Assembly: GCA_039545315.1 (NCBI GenBank)
Contig: BCIM01000001.1
Span: 3,133,783-3,197,782, forward strand
Source of the DNA: Kondoa malvinella
Taxonomy: Eukaryota > Basidiomycota > Agaricostilbomycetes > Agaricostilbales > Kondoaceae
Direction: 5' to 3'
Length of the DNA: 64,000 bases
The stretch's first letter is position 1; every line of letters begins with the position of its first letter. Under the pieces are notes generated by a model. It made no database searches. It was not told the DNA's origin and saw only the letters and a list, made by a program, of their open reading frames with translations. This document shows, piece by piece, positions 35,996-47,800 of the stretch. The position numbers and the translations under genes were made by a program.

Positions 35996-37609
35996 ATGGA
36001 CGAACGTATCGTCGTCCGAGAAGCTACGGCTGACGATGTCCTAGACATCACTCAGCTTCACAATTTTGTCATCGCAGAAGGCTTGTTGGCTTGGAGTGAA
36101 CCGAGGACCGAAGATCAAACGCTGAAATGGCTCGACTATCTGGACGGTCTACAGTACCCTCGACTAGTTGCTGTAGCGAATGGTCAACTTGTGGCATGCG
36201 CCGCATTCGAGCCAATTTGGAGCTGTACGGATCCTGGCAATGGATGCGAGCTGAGCTCCAGGCTACATTTGCTTGTGGAGGAAGATCATCGCAAGGACGG
36301 ACTGGCTACGCGTCTGTTCGAGGAGCTTTGCGCGCACCGACGCACATCCGCACGGCAGCTATACCGGATTGAGAGTAAGTCACTTAAAGTAACAGCTGAA
36401 CCAAGCTAACTGCTGTTCCCATGACTACAGGTCGAATACTTTCTTCCAATGCAACGGCTTGGTCCTGGCTGCTGTCGGTGGGCTTTCACAACTGCGGCAG
36501 GTGAGAGTCGTATGGAGTTGACGGTCTATGCTCATTGCGCGTAACAATAAAGCCTTACTCGCGTTGCTGAAAGAGATGGTGTTTGGATTGACGAAATCCA
36601 TTTTGGTAAGCTCATCAGCCCAAGCGTAAGCCATTCTGTGTCGCGACATTGTGACCTTCCTCTCACCTTGAATTAGCCGCCAGTTCAAGGTCTCGGCTTC
36701 CCGGACTCCGCGACCCCTTCGCCATACGTCTGTAACAATTCCGCTCTACCGTTCCGACGGGAAAGCGTGTGCATTCGCGATGTCACTATGCAGGATTTGC
36801 CCGATAGTATGTACTGTCCTTCCAGCTCTCGCTCCTTTTTGACCTTTTATCCAGTCTTGGCAATCATGAATTATGCTGTCCTGCGCAATGATGTAGGCCT
36901 GTTTACCTATTCCCTTCCAGCCTCTCATCACTCAGCAGGCCACAGCACATTCTGTCCCACAGAAAGTATCCGAGAGAACTTCTTGGCTATCTGGACTTCT
37001 CAAGTCGGGCTTACCGGTAAGGGTTTTCGCTCAATCGCAAAACCCTCTGATATTATCATTGCTGCAGTGTCTCCTTGCTGTTGCCGAGAACAGGGCTCTA
37101 GGCTATGCCTACTTGAACCCATGGTCCGAAGAGCCTTGTTTTGCCCAGTAAGCGACTTCTCGCGAAAGGACTGCTTGATGCTCACTGTCGGATAGCACTG
37201 TCGAGATCACCACGTTCTTGCGCATGGACATGACTCGCCAACGCATTGGGCAGCAACTCTGGCAAGCTCTTCTGAAGCACGAGTCAATCAGCAACGGTGA
37301 AATCACTTCGATCATTGCGGACGTCAACCATAATGTATTTGTTCGCTCTGAATTGCGGCGTGAAATTACTGAAACTACTCTGCTATAGAATGGTATGGGC
37401 TGTGGCAGCGTTCTGAAGATCGGATTCTCTCATAAAGTCAGGTTGGTCAAGTCACACTCGTAGTAGAGGAAGACACTGATGGTCTAGCTGTGCCCAGCAT
37501 TTCGCGAGGTTTCTACAAGCACGGGCAGATGCAAGGATATTCCCTTTACCAGTATTCCCTCGCAGAAGCAGAACCGACAACGCAGAAGCGTCGCGATGAA
37601 ATGCAATAG
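35996..37609 (+). CDS. Double GNAT (phosphinothricin-acetyltransferase-like) protein B
   Basis: Tandem paralogue of A, 383 residues from exons 35996-36374, 36431-36500, 36553-36625, 36677-36806, 36855-36892, 36939-37016, 37068-37147, 37196-37334, 37389-37441 and 37498-37609. Domain 1: IVVREATADDVLDITQLHNF, EGLLAWSEPRTEDQTLKWLD, loop RKDGLATRLF. Domain 2: VCIRDVTMQDLPDS, ILAIMNYAVLRND, ATAHSVPQKVSERTSWLSGL, ALGYAYLNPWSEEPCFAH, TRQRIGQQLW. The 38-78-80-139-53 nt exon series equals that of A and D. Its private intron (36626-36676) divides the block that is a single 203-nt exon in A and D into 73 + 130 nt. Frame closes over ten exons, so the gene looks functional. Confidence 0.88.
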
Positions 37610-38046
37610 AGGTCGTGTAGCGTCTTCTTTCGCCTCAAGATTCGTGCAATCGTGCAATGAGCACTTCATCATGTTGAACGAAGTGTTAGTGTATGCTCTG
37701 CACTTCGAGTTGACCCAAACCGTCGACATTGGTGCTATTGACGTGCACGAAGCCAATAATCGGCTTCGCGTCCAAGCCATGCGCGCCTGTTCTTCTAGAG
37801 TGTGACTGTGTTCCGCTCTGTCAAACAATTTCTGCCCAAGCATTCAGAGTCTCAGACTCCCGAGAACATGTTGCTAGCAAGCTTTCGCCAAGAGATAACA
37901 GGCTTACACTGCCTGAACCTTGCTATTCCATTGGTCTCACTGCCGCATTGTACCTTGCTGTAATCCAATTAAACACCGCCTAAACATCCGATAGCAGTGA
38001 AAGATCTTGCTAGAGGCTCTGAACGAGGCTCCACCCCAGAAGCACA
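37610..38046. other. Intergenic region between GNAT B and pseudogene C
   Basis: About 440 bases, no gene recognised; short plus-strand frames lack GNAT motifs. Confidence 0.45.
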
Positions 38047-39524
38047 ATGTCTGCATACGAACAAGTCATCATTCGTGACGCTTCAGCTGCAGATGCGAAT
38101 GCGATAACTGCTCTGCACAATTCGATTATTGAAGAAGGCCTCTTGGATTGGAGCGACTTGAAGAGTAAAGAGCGAACGCTAGAATGGCTTCACTACCTCG
38201 ATCGACTGCAGTACCCTTGTCTCGTTTGCATCTCTAATGATACCTTTATCGGTTGTGCAAGCCTCGAGCCCGCATGGCTGTATACTCTGCCGAACTGCAT
38301 GTAGTCGTCAACAAGGATGCTCGGAAAGAAAGAATTGCTACGCAACTCTTTGAGCAACTCTGTCGCCATTCTCGTGCCGAAAAGCGCAGATTATATCGCA
38401 TCTCATGTAAGCAATTCAAGCTTCCTTAGATCAAAAGTAATCATATTGACAAGCATTAAAGGCAAGGTTCTCTCCATCCACACAGCCGCTATATCTTGGC
38501 TGGCATCCACGAGTTTCCATCATTGCGGCATGTAAGTATACACTGCGGTCAGTTTGACCCCTCTCTTACAGACGAGCTGCTATAGTCTTGTCGGCATCGC
38601 AGAGAAGAATGGACGCCTATGTGATCTGAGCCTGATTCATCACAGCAAATTCATCAGTCCCAGTCCCGCCATCAAAGACCTTGGTTTTACGGACTCTTGC
38701 GCCTCATCACCATACGTCCCGAGAGGCTTTGACCTTCCCATTGACGCTAATCTGGTCCATATTCGCGATGCAACGATGGACGATCTGCCAGACAGTGAGT
38801 TAACGCGGCTCTGGGCGGGTCTAGATCTGACTGTTTGCAATGGTCGGAATACTCAACAGTGCTGTCTTGCATGCGGATGTGTGCCATTCTGCTCATGTTT
38901 CCCTGTCTTGGATTAATCGCTCTGTAGGCGCTCGACGTCACTGTTCCGTTCCGAGTGACAGAGCGATACGAATGGCTACATGGCCTGCTTACTCGTAACC
39001 TTCCCGTAGGTCGTCAAATGCAGTATTAAACTAGTACTAATCCGGTTGCAGTGTCTCCTAGCTATAATAGACGGGTGTACCGCTGGCTATGCTTGCCTTG
39101 ACCTGTTTTCGTCTGATAAGTGCTATGAACGGTAAGGGTTCAAGAATCTAGCGTTGTTTGCCTCTATCTTACTTTGGTACAGCACGCTGGTCATCAGTGT
39201 CTACGTGCGAAGAGAGCTGGGTCGACAGCGAATCGGCCAGATGCTTGGCGAAGCTGTGATGAGGCATCCAAGTGTCCGACCAAAGGCACTCGCACAATCA
39301 TCGCGGAAGTACATCATGATGTATGCGATCTGGTATATATGTGTACTGTCTAATAAGTTGACAGAACGGTCCGGCTTCTGCTGGCGTCCTCAAGGCAGGC
39401 TTTAAACACCGTGTCTCGTATGTCGCTCGTTCTAGTCAATGAGGACCATTCTGATGCTGCTATAGCATCTCTCGCGAGCTATTCCGTATATCAGTACGAC
39501 TTACCTGAAACAATGTCGTTATAA
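38047..39524 (+). pseudogene. Double GNAT pseudogene C
   Basis: Third tandem copy with the same exon order as A, B and D but several lesions. It starts MSAYEQVIIRDASAADANAI and keeps the 70-nt exon at 38462-38531. Lesions seen: (1) near 38275-38290 about eight codons after EPAW are missing and the frame shifts, giving a stop at 38302, although YSAELHVVV continues in another frame; (2) the acceptor before GILNSAVLHAD (expected at about 38840) is no longer AG; (3) a frame change near 39285 between GEAVMRHPSVRP and TIIAEVHHD; (4) a deletion in the last exon before SVYQYDLPETMSL. The domain-1 loop reads RKERIA, with the key Gly replaced by Arg. A non-functional copy is the simplest reading. Confidence 0.8.
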
Positions 39525-39628
39525 GATGCGAAGCATGCCGATCTGGTCGCTATTTCTCCTGATCTCTTCTCCTTCTTTCACTCTTGTCATAGCGACGCAC
39601 AGCCAGTGCTCAAGGGTCTTTCCGCATG

Positions 39629-39770
39629 CCTGTTTGTGAAACCTAAATCGTATGCCTGACCGACGCAAGAACATTTGTTTTTATCGCCTGTCTTGGTCGA
39701 GCATATCGTGCAGAGCTGGCTAGCATGTGTCAAAGTACGTGATGCTACCAGGAAGATCCTCGAATCCCTT
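39629..39770 (+). pseudogene. Relic of the 5' end of a GNAT gene (like D)
   Basis: The DNA matches the upstream and start region of GNAT D (53392-53560): the shared blocks are a CCTGT.TGT.AAACCTAAATCGTA stretch, a CTTGGTC..GCATAT.GTGCA block, GGCTAGCAT at the D start codon, and ACGTGATGCTACC followed by GGAAGATC. Here the frame is broken (no usable ATG) and similarity stops after about 140 bases. It includes non-coding sequence 5' of D, so it came from a DNA duplication and not from an mRNA. Confidence 0.7.
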
Positions 39771-39865
39771 AGCAACAAGAGACGTGGCTCATCTACGTGA
39801 TTCGATCCTTATTAGCAAAAGAGATCTGATGCCTGAACTTAATCGCAGAACGCCTTTGGCTGAAA

Positions 39866-41598
39866 ATGGGCACACTGTGTTGGGCGTCAATTCCTTGTCA
39901 GTCTTGTTCTTCCCCCATCTCTCCAAGTGCTTGTGAAGACGCAAAATGTCTATCAGGAGTGACAACACATTCTTTGTATTTGCAGATTGATTTCGGATGT
40001 TCCAGGACTTACACAGAATACCAGGTGATCCAACTCACGAATTGTTTGTTGGGAACAACAATTGCTGGTGTAGTCATAGGGTAGCTCTCTCCAGATGAGC
40101 CGTCACTGGCGCTGATTTTCTCTCGTAGACAGGGGATATCATACCTTACACTCTCTGGGGTTAGTCTTGACTTTGCGAGGCTTCCAGATGGACCTGATTC
40201 AATTTCTGGCATTAGCCGGAAAGATTATACAAGATCATGGTCCCTCTGCTCATGATGCTATCGGCGATTATAGCCTTGGGCTACGATCTAGATGCCAGTA
40301 TGTTGACACAATCTTCATCTGTCTGGTTCTGAGGCATGTATGATAGTCAATAAATACGCAAGCAACTTTGTATGTCTCGTCTCATCCAATTTTGCTCAGC
40401 GCTGATTTCTGTACCTGTTCAGGGAGAGTTGGAACCTCAGACGAGTGCTACCAATGGCGTGATTATGAGCGTCTTCCTCTCTGGCTTCATATTCGGAATA
40501 GTTCTCTGCTTCTATGCATGGAGAGCACATGTGAGCTGATCTGTCGCTGCCCTTACGCCAATTTAAACGGTCCTGCAGGTGATTTGGAACAATAGCAAGC
40601 TGGTTCTGCTATTCTTGGCTCCCTTCGCGCTAGCTCCGATGGTCGTACAATTCTGGTTTGCGGCATATGAGGTCGCTGTTCGTGGGTTTACCTCGGTCCC
40701 ATACTTTTCTTTTTTCTGAAGAGCAGTACAGCGAGCTATCCGGAACTCACAACGAATGTGAGCTATTCGATCCCCATTCTATGCCAATACTAACAACCAC
40801 CTTGTATCAGCTGGGCGCTACAGCAGGCTTGACGTTCAGCATACCTTTCATCAGCGACACAGTAATAGTAAGTCTGCCAGCGGAAGCTGCTCGCATATTT
40901 GGCCTTATTCTATTAAAGACCGTGACCATGCTTGCTGGACTCTGGCGCAGTGCAAGACAAGGCGCGTCTGCGACTTCTACAAGAGTCCTTAAGCGTATAG
41001 GTCAGCAAATTCTGTGGTTATCGAGCTTCCGCTCATCTGCCTTTCAAGGTCTTGTTGCCCTGGAGACCAATGCAATCTGTACAAGTACGATTATCTTCTA
41101 TAGGCCGCACAACGGTGTCTAACGTCTGTTCGCAGTCATTCAAGCGGTTGCTTTGGCACTATGTATGCTTCGCTGCTTCTTCCTTTCCTTTAGCTGACCT
41201 ATTTGCTAGATTTGGCAACTCGTGAATGGCATTTTTTATTTGTCGCAAGCACACCGCAAGTGAGCCTACACATCACTTCTATCCAGTCCGGCGTTGACGA
41301 TAATCTTAGGTATACCCTTTGTGCTTCATCATCTGGCTGCTCGCTCGACAAAAGACGCGAAAGATAGTCGCTGATTCTGCTTCTACTGGTTTTACTGGCA
41401 AGTCGTCAGTGAAGCACAGTCAGGTAGGTCTACACTTACTCTTCAATCACATGGCTTACAAACTTTACGCGTCTGCAGTCGTCAGGGATAGTCGTCTCGA
41501 CTCAACGCAATCAGCATATCGATTTGGAGCAGCAAGCTAGCCGGAGCAACGCTTACGAAGTAGAGCTTGAAGCAATGGACGATAAGGACCGTGCCTAG
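39866..41598 (+). CDS. Multi-pass (about seven-helix) membrane protein, uncharacterised
   Basis: Exons: 39866-40080, 40129-40159, 40216-40297, 40347-40369 (23 nt), 40423-40530, 40579-40671, 40722-40757, 40811-40867, 40919-41000, 41049-41084, 41136-41162, 41210-41259, 41310-41423, 41479-41598; about 357 residues. Hydrophobic helices include CLLGTTIAGVVIGQGISYL, IMVPLLMMLSAIIALGYDL, VIMSVFLSGFIFGIVLCFYA, LVLLFLAPFALAPMVVQFWF, VALETNAICTVIQAVALAL and HFLFVASTPQVYPLCFIIWL, with a charged Ser/Gln-rich cytosolic tail. The pattern resembles the large basidiomycete DUF6533/DUF6534 group of seven-helix proteins (inferred from layout, not a search). The start is uncertain. It ends 243 bases from the convergent helicase gene. 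Confidence 0.7.
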
Positions 41599-41841
41599 GG
41601 AATATGGCAGCCGTGTACACAATCGGGTAGTTGATCATCCTTTGCAAGTCACTTTGGTTCTTTTGATAGTTACAATCCGCTGCCGCGCCGCTTGTATGTC
41701 TGAATGCGAGCAATACGGCCATCTGAATGAGCGAATTCGCAGGACTGGCAAACGTTCCAACTTCCAATGCATCATTGCTTTTTGTGCAAGTAGACTATGT
41801 ACACATCAGACCGCTGATAATGCACAAGCGCAGAACTGCTA

Positions 41842-44800
41842 CTACCGATTCCATGGCCACGGACTGCGCAGCGCGGTCTGAGCCAACATTCCTTCCAGCT
41901 CTTGATCTACACTGTTTCTAGTGTCGAGGGTGTGATCTTGGCCGCCGATGGATGCGCCGCATTCTGGACAGCTTGAGACCTCCATAGCACCTCCGCACTC
42001 TGTGATGGCGAAAGGATCTGCATCACAATAAGACAATGCAAGAATTGCTAATCATAAAACACGTACGACCATTGCTGCAGCGATACCAATGGCCGCTATG
42101 GCTGAAACCGAATGCCTTTACAATACTTTCCTTCTCCGCGGCCGACACATGTTGGTAAACTGCTGCACCGCGAACATGGAGAGCAAACTGCTTGATCTCT
42201 TCAACAAGCCTGATACATGGTTGCTGGTATACTTCAGAGAACCACGGAGCTTCGGAAAGATCGCCACGAGTGCCACTGTGATCGATAATCTCTTCCACCT
42301 GTCGATCCAGCTCGGTAGCGCGCTCTCCTCTTCGCTGATCAGATATGGGCGATGTGAGCTCGACCTGACAAGCGACCTTGAGGTACTCGAAGCGAATACG
42401 GAATAGCTGTTGTTCTGCCCCAAGAAGTTGTCGGAAATTGATCGATTCTTCCGCGAGGCGAGCTGCCATCCTCGCATCTTGCTCTATGGAGACGAGTATA
42501 TGATGCTGGGTTCCGCGAGCACACAGCATCATGACTGGGAATTCTTTGAGACCAGCAATGACGATGTCGAGCAGTTCCAAAACCTTGTAACGCAGGTTGA
42601 CGGAAAGAAGGATAGCTTCAATGCCAATCTGGTCTTGAGCCGTTGGAGGGACACCACATTGTAGCCTGGCTAACTGATGGGCGCGTCGTTGAGTATCTTC
42701 AGTAGTAACGCCTGGTTGAGCAAGGCGTCCCTGTTCTGCGTCGAAAGTGAATTGGAATGCCGCATCAAAGGCAGATATTTGTGAGGAGCGCCGACTTGTG
42801 ACGCGCTCCAATTGTCGATATAGCTGATCTATTTCTCGAATGGATTGCTGCCAGAGCTTTCCGACTTCTGGAGTAAAGAGGTGTCGACTTTTCGGAGGCG
42901 CTTTGTCAAAGGAAGACAGGAAGATTTCAACCGCAGCTATAGACCGATGTCGATGAGCGAACAGTAGTCGATCACGGCTGGCTAGCACTTGCTGCACTTT
43001 CTGTTGACTGAGGTCACCTTTTTTCTGGAGACTCGCCATATCTTCACGAAGCTGTCTACCGCTGGCGATTTGATCCATGGCGTCGATCTGCCGCTGAATC
43101 GATGTGTATTCTGCTGCGGCGCTTGCAGTCTCATTCTTTTCTGTGACGTCAAGCTGAGCTCGTTTCAGGCCGCGCGAATATCGAGGTGACGTGTTGACAG
43201 CTCTGCAAGTAGGACAGTCGGGCATTCTTGAATAGTCGGAAGTGAGCAGAGCTGGGCGTATTGGCTGACCTTCAGTGTCCAAGTCATAAAGTTCACCAAG
43301 CCCGCAGTGACCATCGAGAGTGTCGACAGTAAAGGTGTGAGAGCAGGACAGAGTGATAGTGCGATCTTCTAGAGATGGATTGCCGAGGTCGACGTCTGAT
43401 AGCGTTCTGTGCATGATCAAATCGACTATGTCTTCCTGTTGAGATTCGGTGGCACATTGTAGGCAGGTTTGTCGAGCGCAAGGTTCACCGCAGACTAATA
43501 TAGCTTCAGTCAAGCTTTAAATTGGAAGAGAACAACTGACTAGAAGGGCAGGGGTGTCCACAAGCCAAACGTTCGCGACAAAACTCATCACAAGGCAAGC
43601 GTGTACAAATTGAGCCGCAAGGCAAAGAGCAAGCCTTGTGCGGACATTGCCATGTACAAGGCTGGAGGCATGGGGCATGAATGTCGCTACACTTGCGTTT
43701 GCATTCTTGGTGATGATCGCAGGACTTGGAGCAGGGCTTAGCGCAAGGTGGACATTGGTGGGTGCCACTGCCTTCACCGCTCTGATGACGACCAGAGCAG
43801 GCATGGTTGCATTGCTGAATACGTGAACATGCGTGAGGCACATGTATAGTGCGCTCGACGAGCCCGGTTGCTGAGTCAGTGGAAGATTGTCGGGAGAGAG
43901 CTGAGCATTCGCCACATCCGCCTTGACAGGAGTTGGCACCGCAGCATTCGAGCGTCGAGTCACACTTTGCCTTGCAGGAGAGACTAGAGACATCGGTATG
44001 ACATTGTACTTGCAGGTGATGTTCGCAATCCGAAAGTAGCTTCCGGACGAGAGTGGTGCATTTGATGGCTTCTGGTTGCAGTGACAGCGCACAGGGAACA
44101 TTTGATGCAACGTGACCACAGGCTAGTCGGATTTCTTTGACGGGAAATTGGCAACCTCCGCAGTCTTCAAAGCACTTGCGCTCGCAAGGATGTCTGTTGC
44201 TGTCAGGACGAGGAAATAGCAGTAGCATAGCGACTCACCCGCAAGGCGCGTGCAACTTTCTGCAGGCTTCGTGGCATTTGAACGATACGTGTTGAGGATC
44301 GCTAGCATGGCAAAGGTGGGCACAATTGTGGCCACAATCGAGCACTTGATTGCAGATCAGCAGACAGCCGCCTGTGATTAGCCAGGAGTCAAGGCTTGTG
44401 ACATATGAGGAGATGGATCTGACCATTTGGTGCATTTTGCTCAAAACCAACAGGATCGGACACCTTATAGACATACTGAGGATGTCTCGAGCATTTTCCC
44501 TGCGTATGGTATTGGTTAAGATGCATATGGAATAAGAACTTGCTCACTAGGAAAGCAGGTCCAAGTTGGCCTCGACTTTCGAGTGTTTTGACTGTATGCT
44601 CCAAAAGTGGATTTCGGCTAAGATTGGAGGCGTTACCCAAGATGTAGAGTTGCTCCCTAGCGCGTGACAGTGCAACGTTCGCTCGGTTACGACTGATCAA
44701 GAAACCAATCTTGGCAGTCAGATCTTCGTCGCTGCCAGAATTGCGAACAGTGGAAAGGATGACGATACGGCCCTCGGAGCCCTGAAAGTTATCGACCGAG

Positions 44801-47800
44801 CAGCACTGTACGACGAGATCTGCACTAGTGCGAGTGAATGTAGCTAGTCCGTGTTCCACTTTTGGGTCTTCCTCTTCTGAACCTTCAAGTTTGGCCAGAT
44901 CTTCCGCATCTCGCTCGTTGACTGATACAGCAACGACCTGGCTCAAAGCCTTCTTCATTCGCACCACCTGACCCAGATAGGCGCACAGGATGACAATTTC
45001 GCCTTGCTGAGTGTAACCTTGTTTGATGAGATGCGAAACGAGAGCACAAGCCTGATAAACTGATGCGTCAGCGATATTTCGAGACTCGAGTCATCCACTT
45101 GCCATTTGGACCTCATACTCATTGTACTTGGATGTGCCTTGGTTCCCATCACCGCCACCTGCTGCCGTCAGAACATAAGCTTTGCATATGCAGCAGGCTT
45201 ACCTTCTTTCCAACGATGATCCAAGAAGAAGACAGGACTTGCCAAGCCTCGCGACGGTGGATATGCCAATGTACTGGAATGGTTTTGGAGATTGGGATAG
45301 ACCGGTGCAATTAGCTCGGATATCTGAGGATCCATTCTTCGCTGAATCTGGAGCCGGTCTAGTTCTATACCAGCGGATGCGACCCGTTCCATGGTAGATA
45401 CGTCGAAGGAATACTTTTTACCCTGAGTATTTTCCACCGAGAGAGCTGGAGCTGAATAATGAGCAACATTCAATCCAAAACAAGTTTCACGACGCACGGT
45501 ATTCCGAAGTAGAAGGTCTCAGCTGATCAGGATCACCAATGAGAAAGACTAGTGCAAGGGTTCAGACGGCATCGTGGCTTTGGAAAGTAGCAAACCTTGC
45601 TGAACACTTTCCCCCAGCATGGCTAGAAGGTGCGGCTCCAGAATCTCGCCAGCCTATCACGGACTAAGTCTTCGTTTTTGGTGACAGAAAGTTCTGACAT
45701 ACCTCTTCAGCGACCAGAATACGTGGCTTGATGCCCTGAACGATGCGTCAGGGGTCATATATGACTGTTGTACTCAAGGACCGACCTTCAGAAGAGGAGC
45801 TAGATTGGCACCACCTGGATCGACATCAGAATCGGGCTGACGTTGCACCAGATGACAAATTGCGTACCGTTCGTTGTGCATGCAATGATTTCCGTATTCT
45901 CCAGCACACGGATCCGGGACTGTTGCTGCAGTTCCTCGAACCGCTTCGCTGCAGCTTCATTTTCTGCGCAAATATCAGATCCAAGAGCCTCTGGCTCTGC
46001 TTTGGATGTACTCACGATCAAGCAACTTTTGTAGCACTGGTGCAGCACCTCTGCGCTGAGCATCCAAGGCTTGATCCTGTATTGCAGTCGCAAGCCTCTT
46101 CCGTTCACGTTTACTGAAGTGCCAGATGTCAAGATCCGCTCCCTCGATAAGCTGTGCAAGAGGACGGTCGTTTTGTGGCATCACAGGCAAAGAGTCATGT
46201 CCAGGAAAATGCCGAGCAATAAGTGTTCGCTTTAGAGCAGTGCTGTCTCGCTCTTCTTCGTCATCTTGATCAGCGGCGTCCGGATCTTCGTCTTGAGGTG
46301 CAGCAGATGCTTTGAGACCATCAAACATAGGCCCAAGGTGATCAGGCACTTCCCACTTTGACTCTTCGGACAGTACTTCGAAGTTGTTCGTGACTTTGAT
46401 ATTCGGAGAGTGTTGGGATTGAGCGAGGTTTTCATTGGATGAGATTTGACGATACACTTGATCTAATAGAGAGAGATCGCCGGCTTCGCCCCAGAACCGG
46501 AAAAGGGATTCGAATTCCGATTGGCGGGCTGGCTGGCCTTGCTTTTGCCAAGTCGAAGCTTCATGGAGCGCCAGATCAACCCAAAAAGGCTTCTGACGGA
46601 GTGCGCGATAGAATTCCGGCATTTCTTCTCTTAGAAAGTTATGCAGACCGTCGCCATAAACGCTCTTGGAGATGGACTTCTTGACATTGCCCTCGAACTC
46701 TTGACCAAGATCAGACAGTATTTTCCATTGTCTGCCGACTTCCCGCTTCAATGTACTGTCTGGCATTGATTGTTCTATTTCTCGAAGCATATATGGTTTG
46801 ATGATCTCGCTCTTGCTTCGTGAACCAAGACGCACGACCTTCTGTGTTATACCCTCTATTACAGGCTCAAGCAGATGATCAAGAGCTTGGTTTGTGTATG
46901 CCATCAAGACAATCTAGACAATCAATCAGATGCGTCATACTTCGCTTCCGAGACTGAAGGTGCTCACCGGGCCAAGCTTGTTTTGGACAAGAATGTTCAG
47001 CAGCTTCAGAGCTGTGAACGACTTGCCAGTACCCGCTGGAGAGACATGTCAGACCGTCGGCTGACAGGTATAATTCTAGGAGGACTTGCGAGGACCAACG
47101 AGAAGCGCGAATTCACGACAAAGTGAGCGCACTAGACCACCCGCTTGCGAAGCGTCCATTGAGGTATGCTGAACGAGGCATTCGACAGCTTGTTCTTGTG
47201 ATTCCGGAGTTGGTTCTAGCGTAGAAGCATTTTCTGCTCCAGTAATCGGCAGGGTCCATGCGAATCCAGGCCGACGAGCAAACTCGGGAATTCCGACCAT
47301 CCCCAATTCTTCTGCATTCGAGCGCGCCACATACTGTGCAAAGGGTAGCTGGGTCGGATCAGCGGTCTGAAGGCAACGAAGGAATGGTCGGTAGGCATCG
47401 AACATCGCAGGAGCTTCAAGTAAGAGTGTCGTCCTTGAGCCAGAAGACAAAGACTGCTGGTGGTGCTGTACAGTTGACACGGCGATTTCTTTCCAATGTA
47501 TGAAAGAGACTTTGACACCGAGCTTGTTTTGTTCTTTGTCGAATGACTTAGCTATATCATCACCGTTGCTGACGACTGTGCCAAGTTCGAGCGAGACAGA
47601 GCGACCTTGAGGGTTGAAGGTCAGCAGGATGACGAGAGAGCCTTTCGATAATTTTCCGCCCTCTGCCCAGGTCTTGATTGAAGCTTTCCGCGCATCAGGC
47701 GGAGCATCGATATTGATTGTGACGGTAACGCCTAGCTTCTGGTCCATCTCGATTCGCCCGTACGACGCGCCAGTACTGGGGACATTTCTCAGTCAAGATA

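Noticed and set aside
34109..39524. The GNAT array as a bacterial horizontal transfer of PAT genes
   Set aside because: The copies carry many fungal-type introns at conserved positions and a two-domain fusion, so any transfer would be ancient; the sequence alone gives no support for a recent one.
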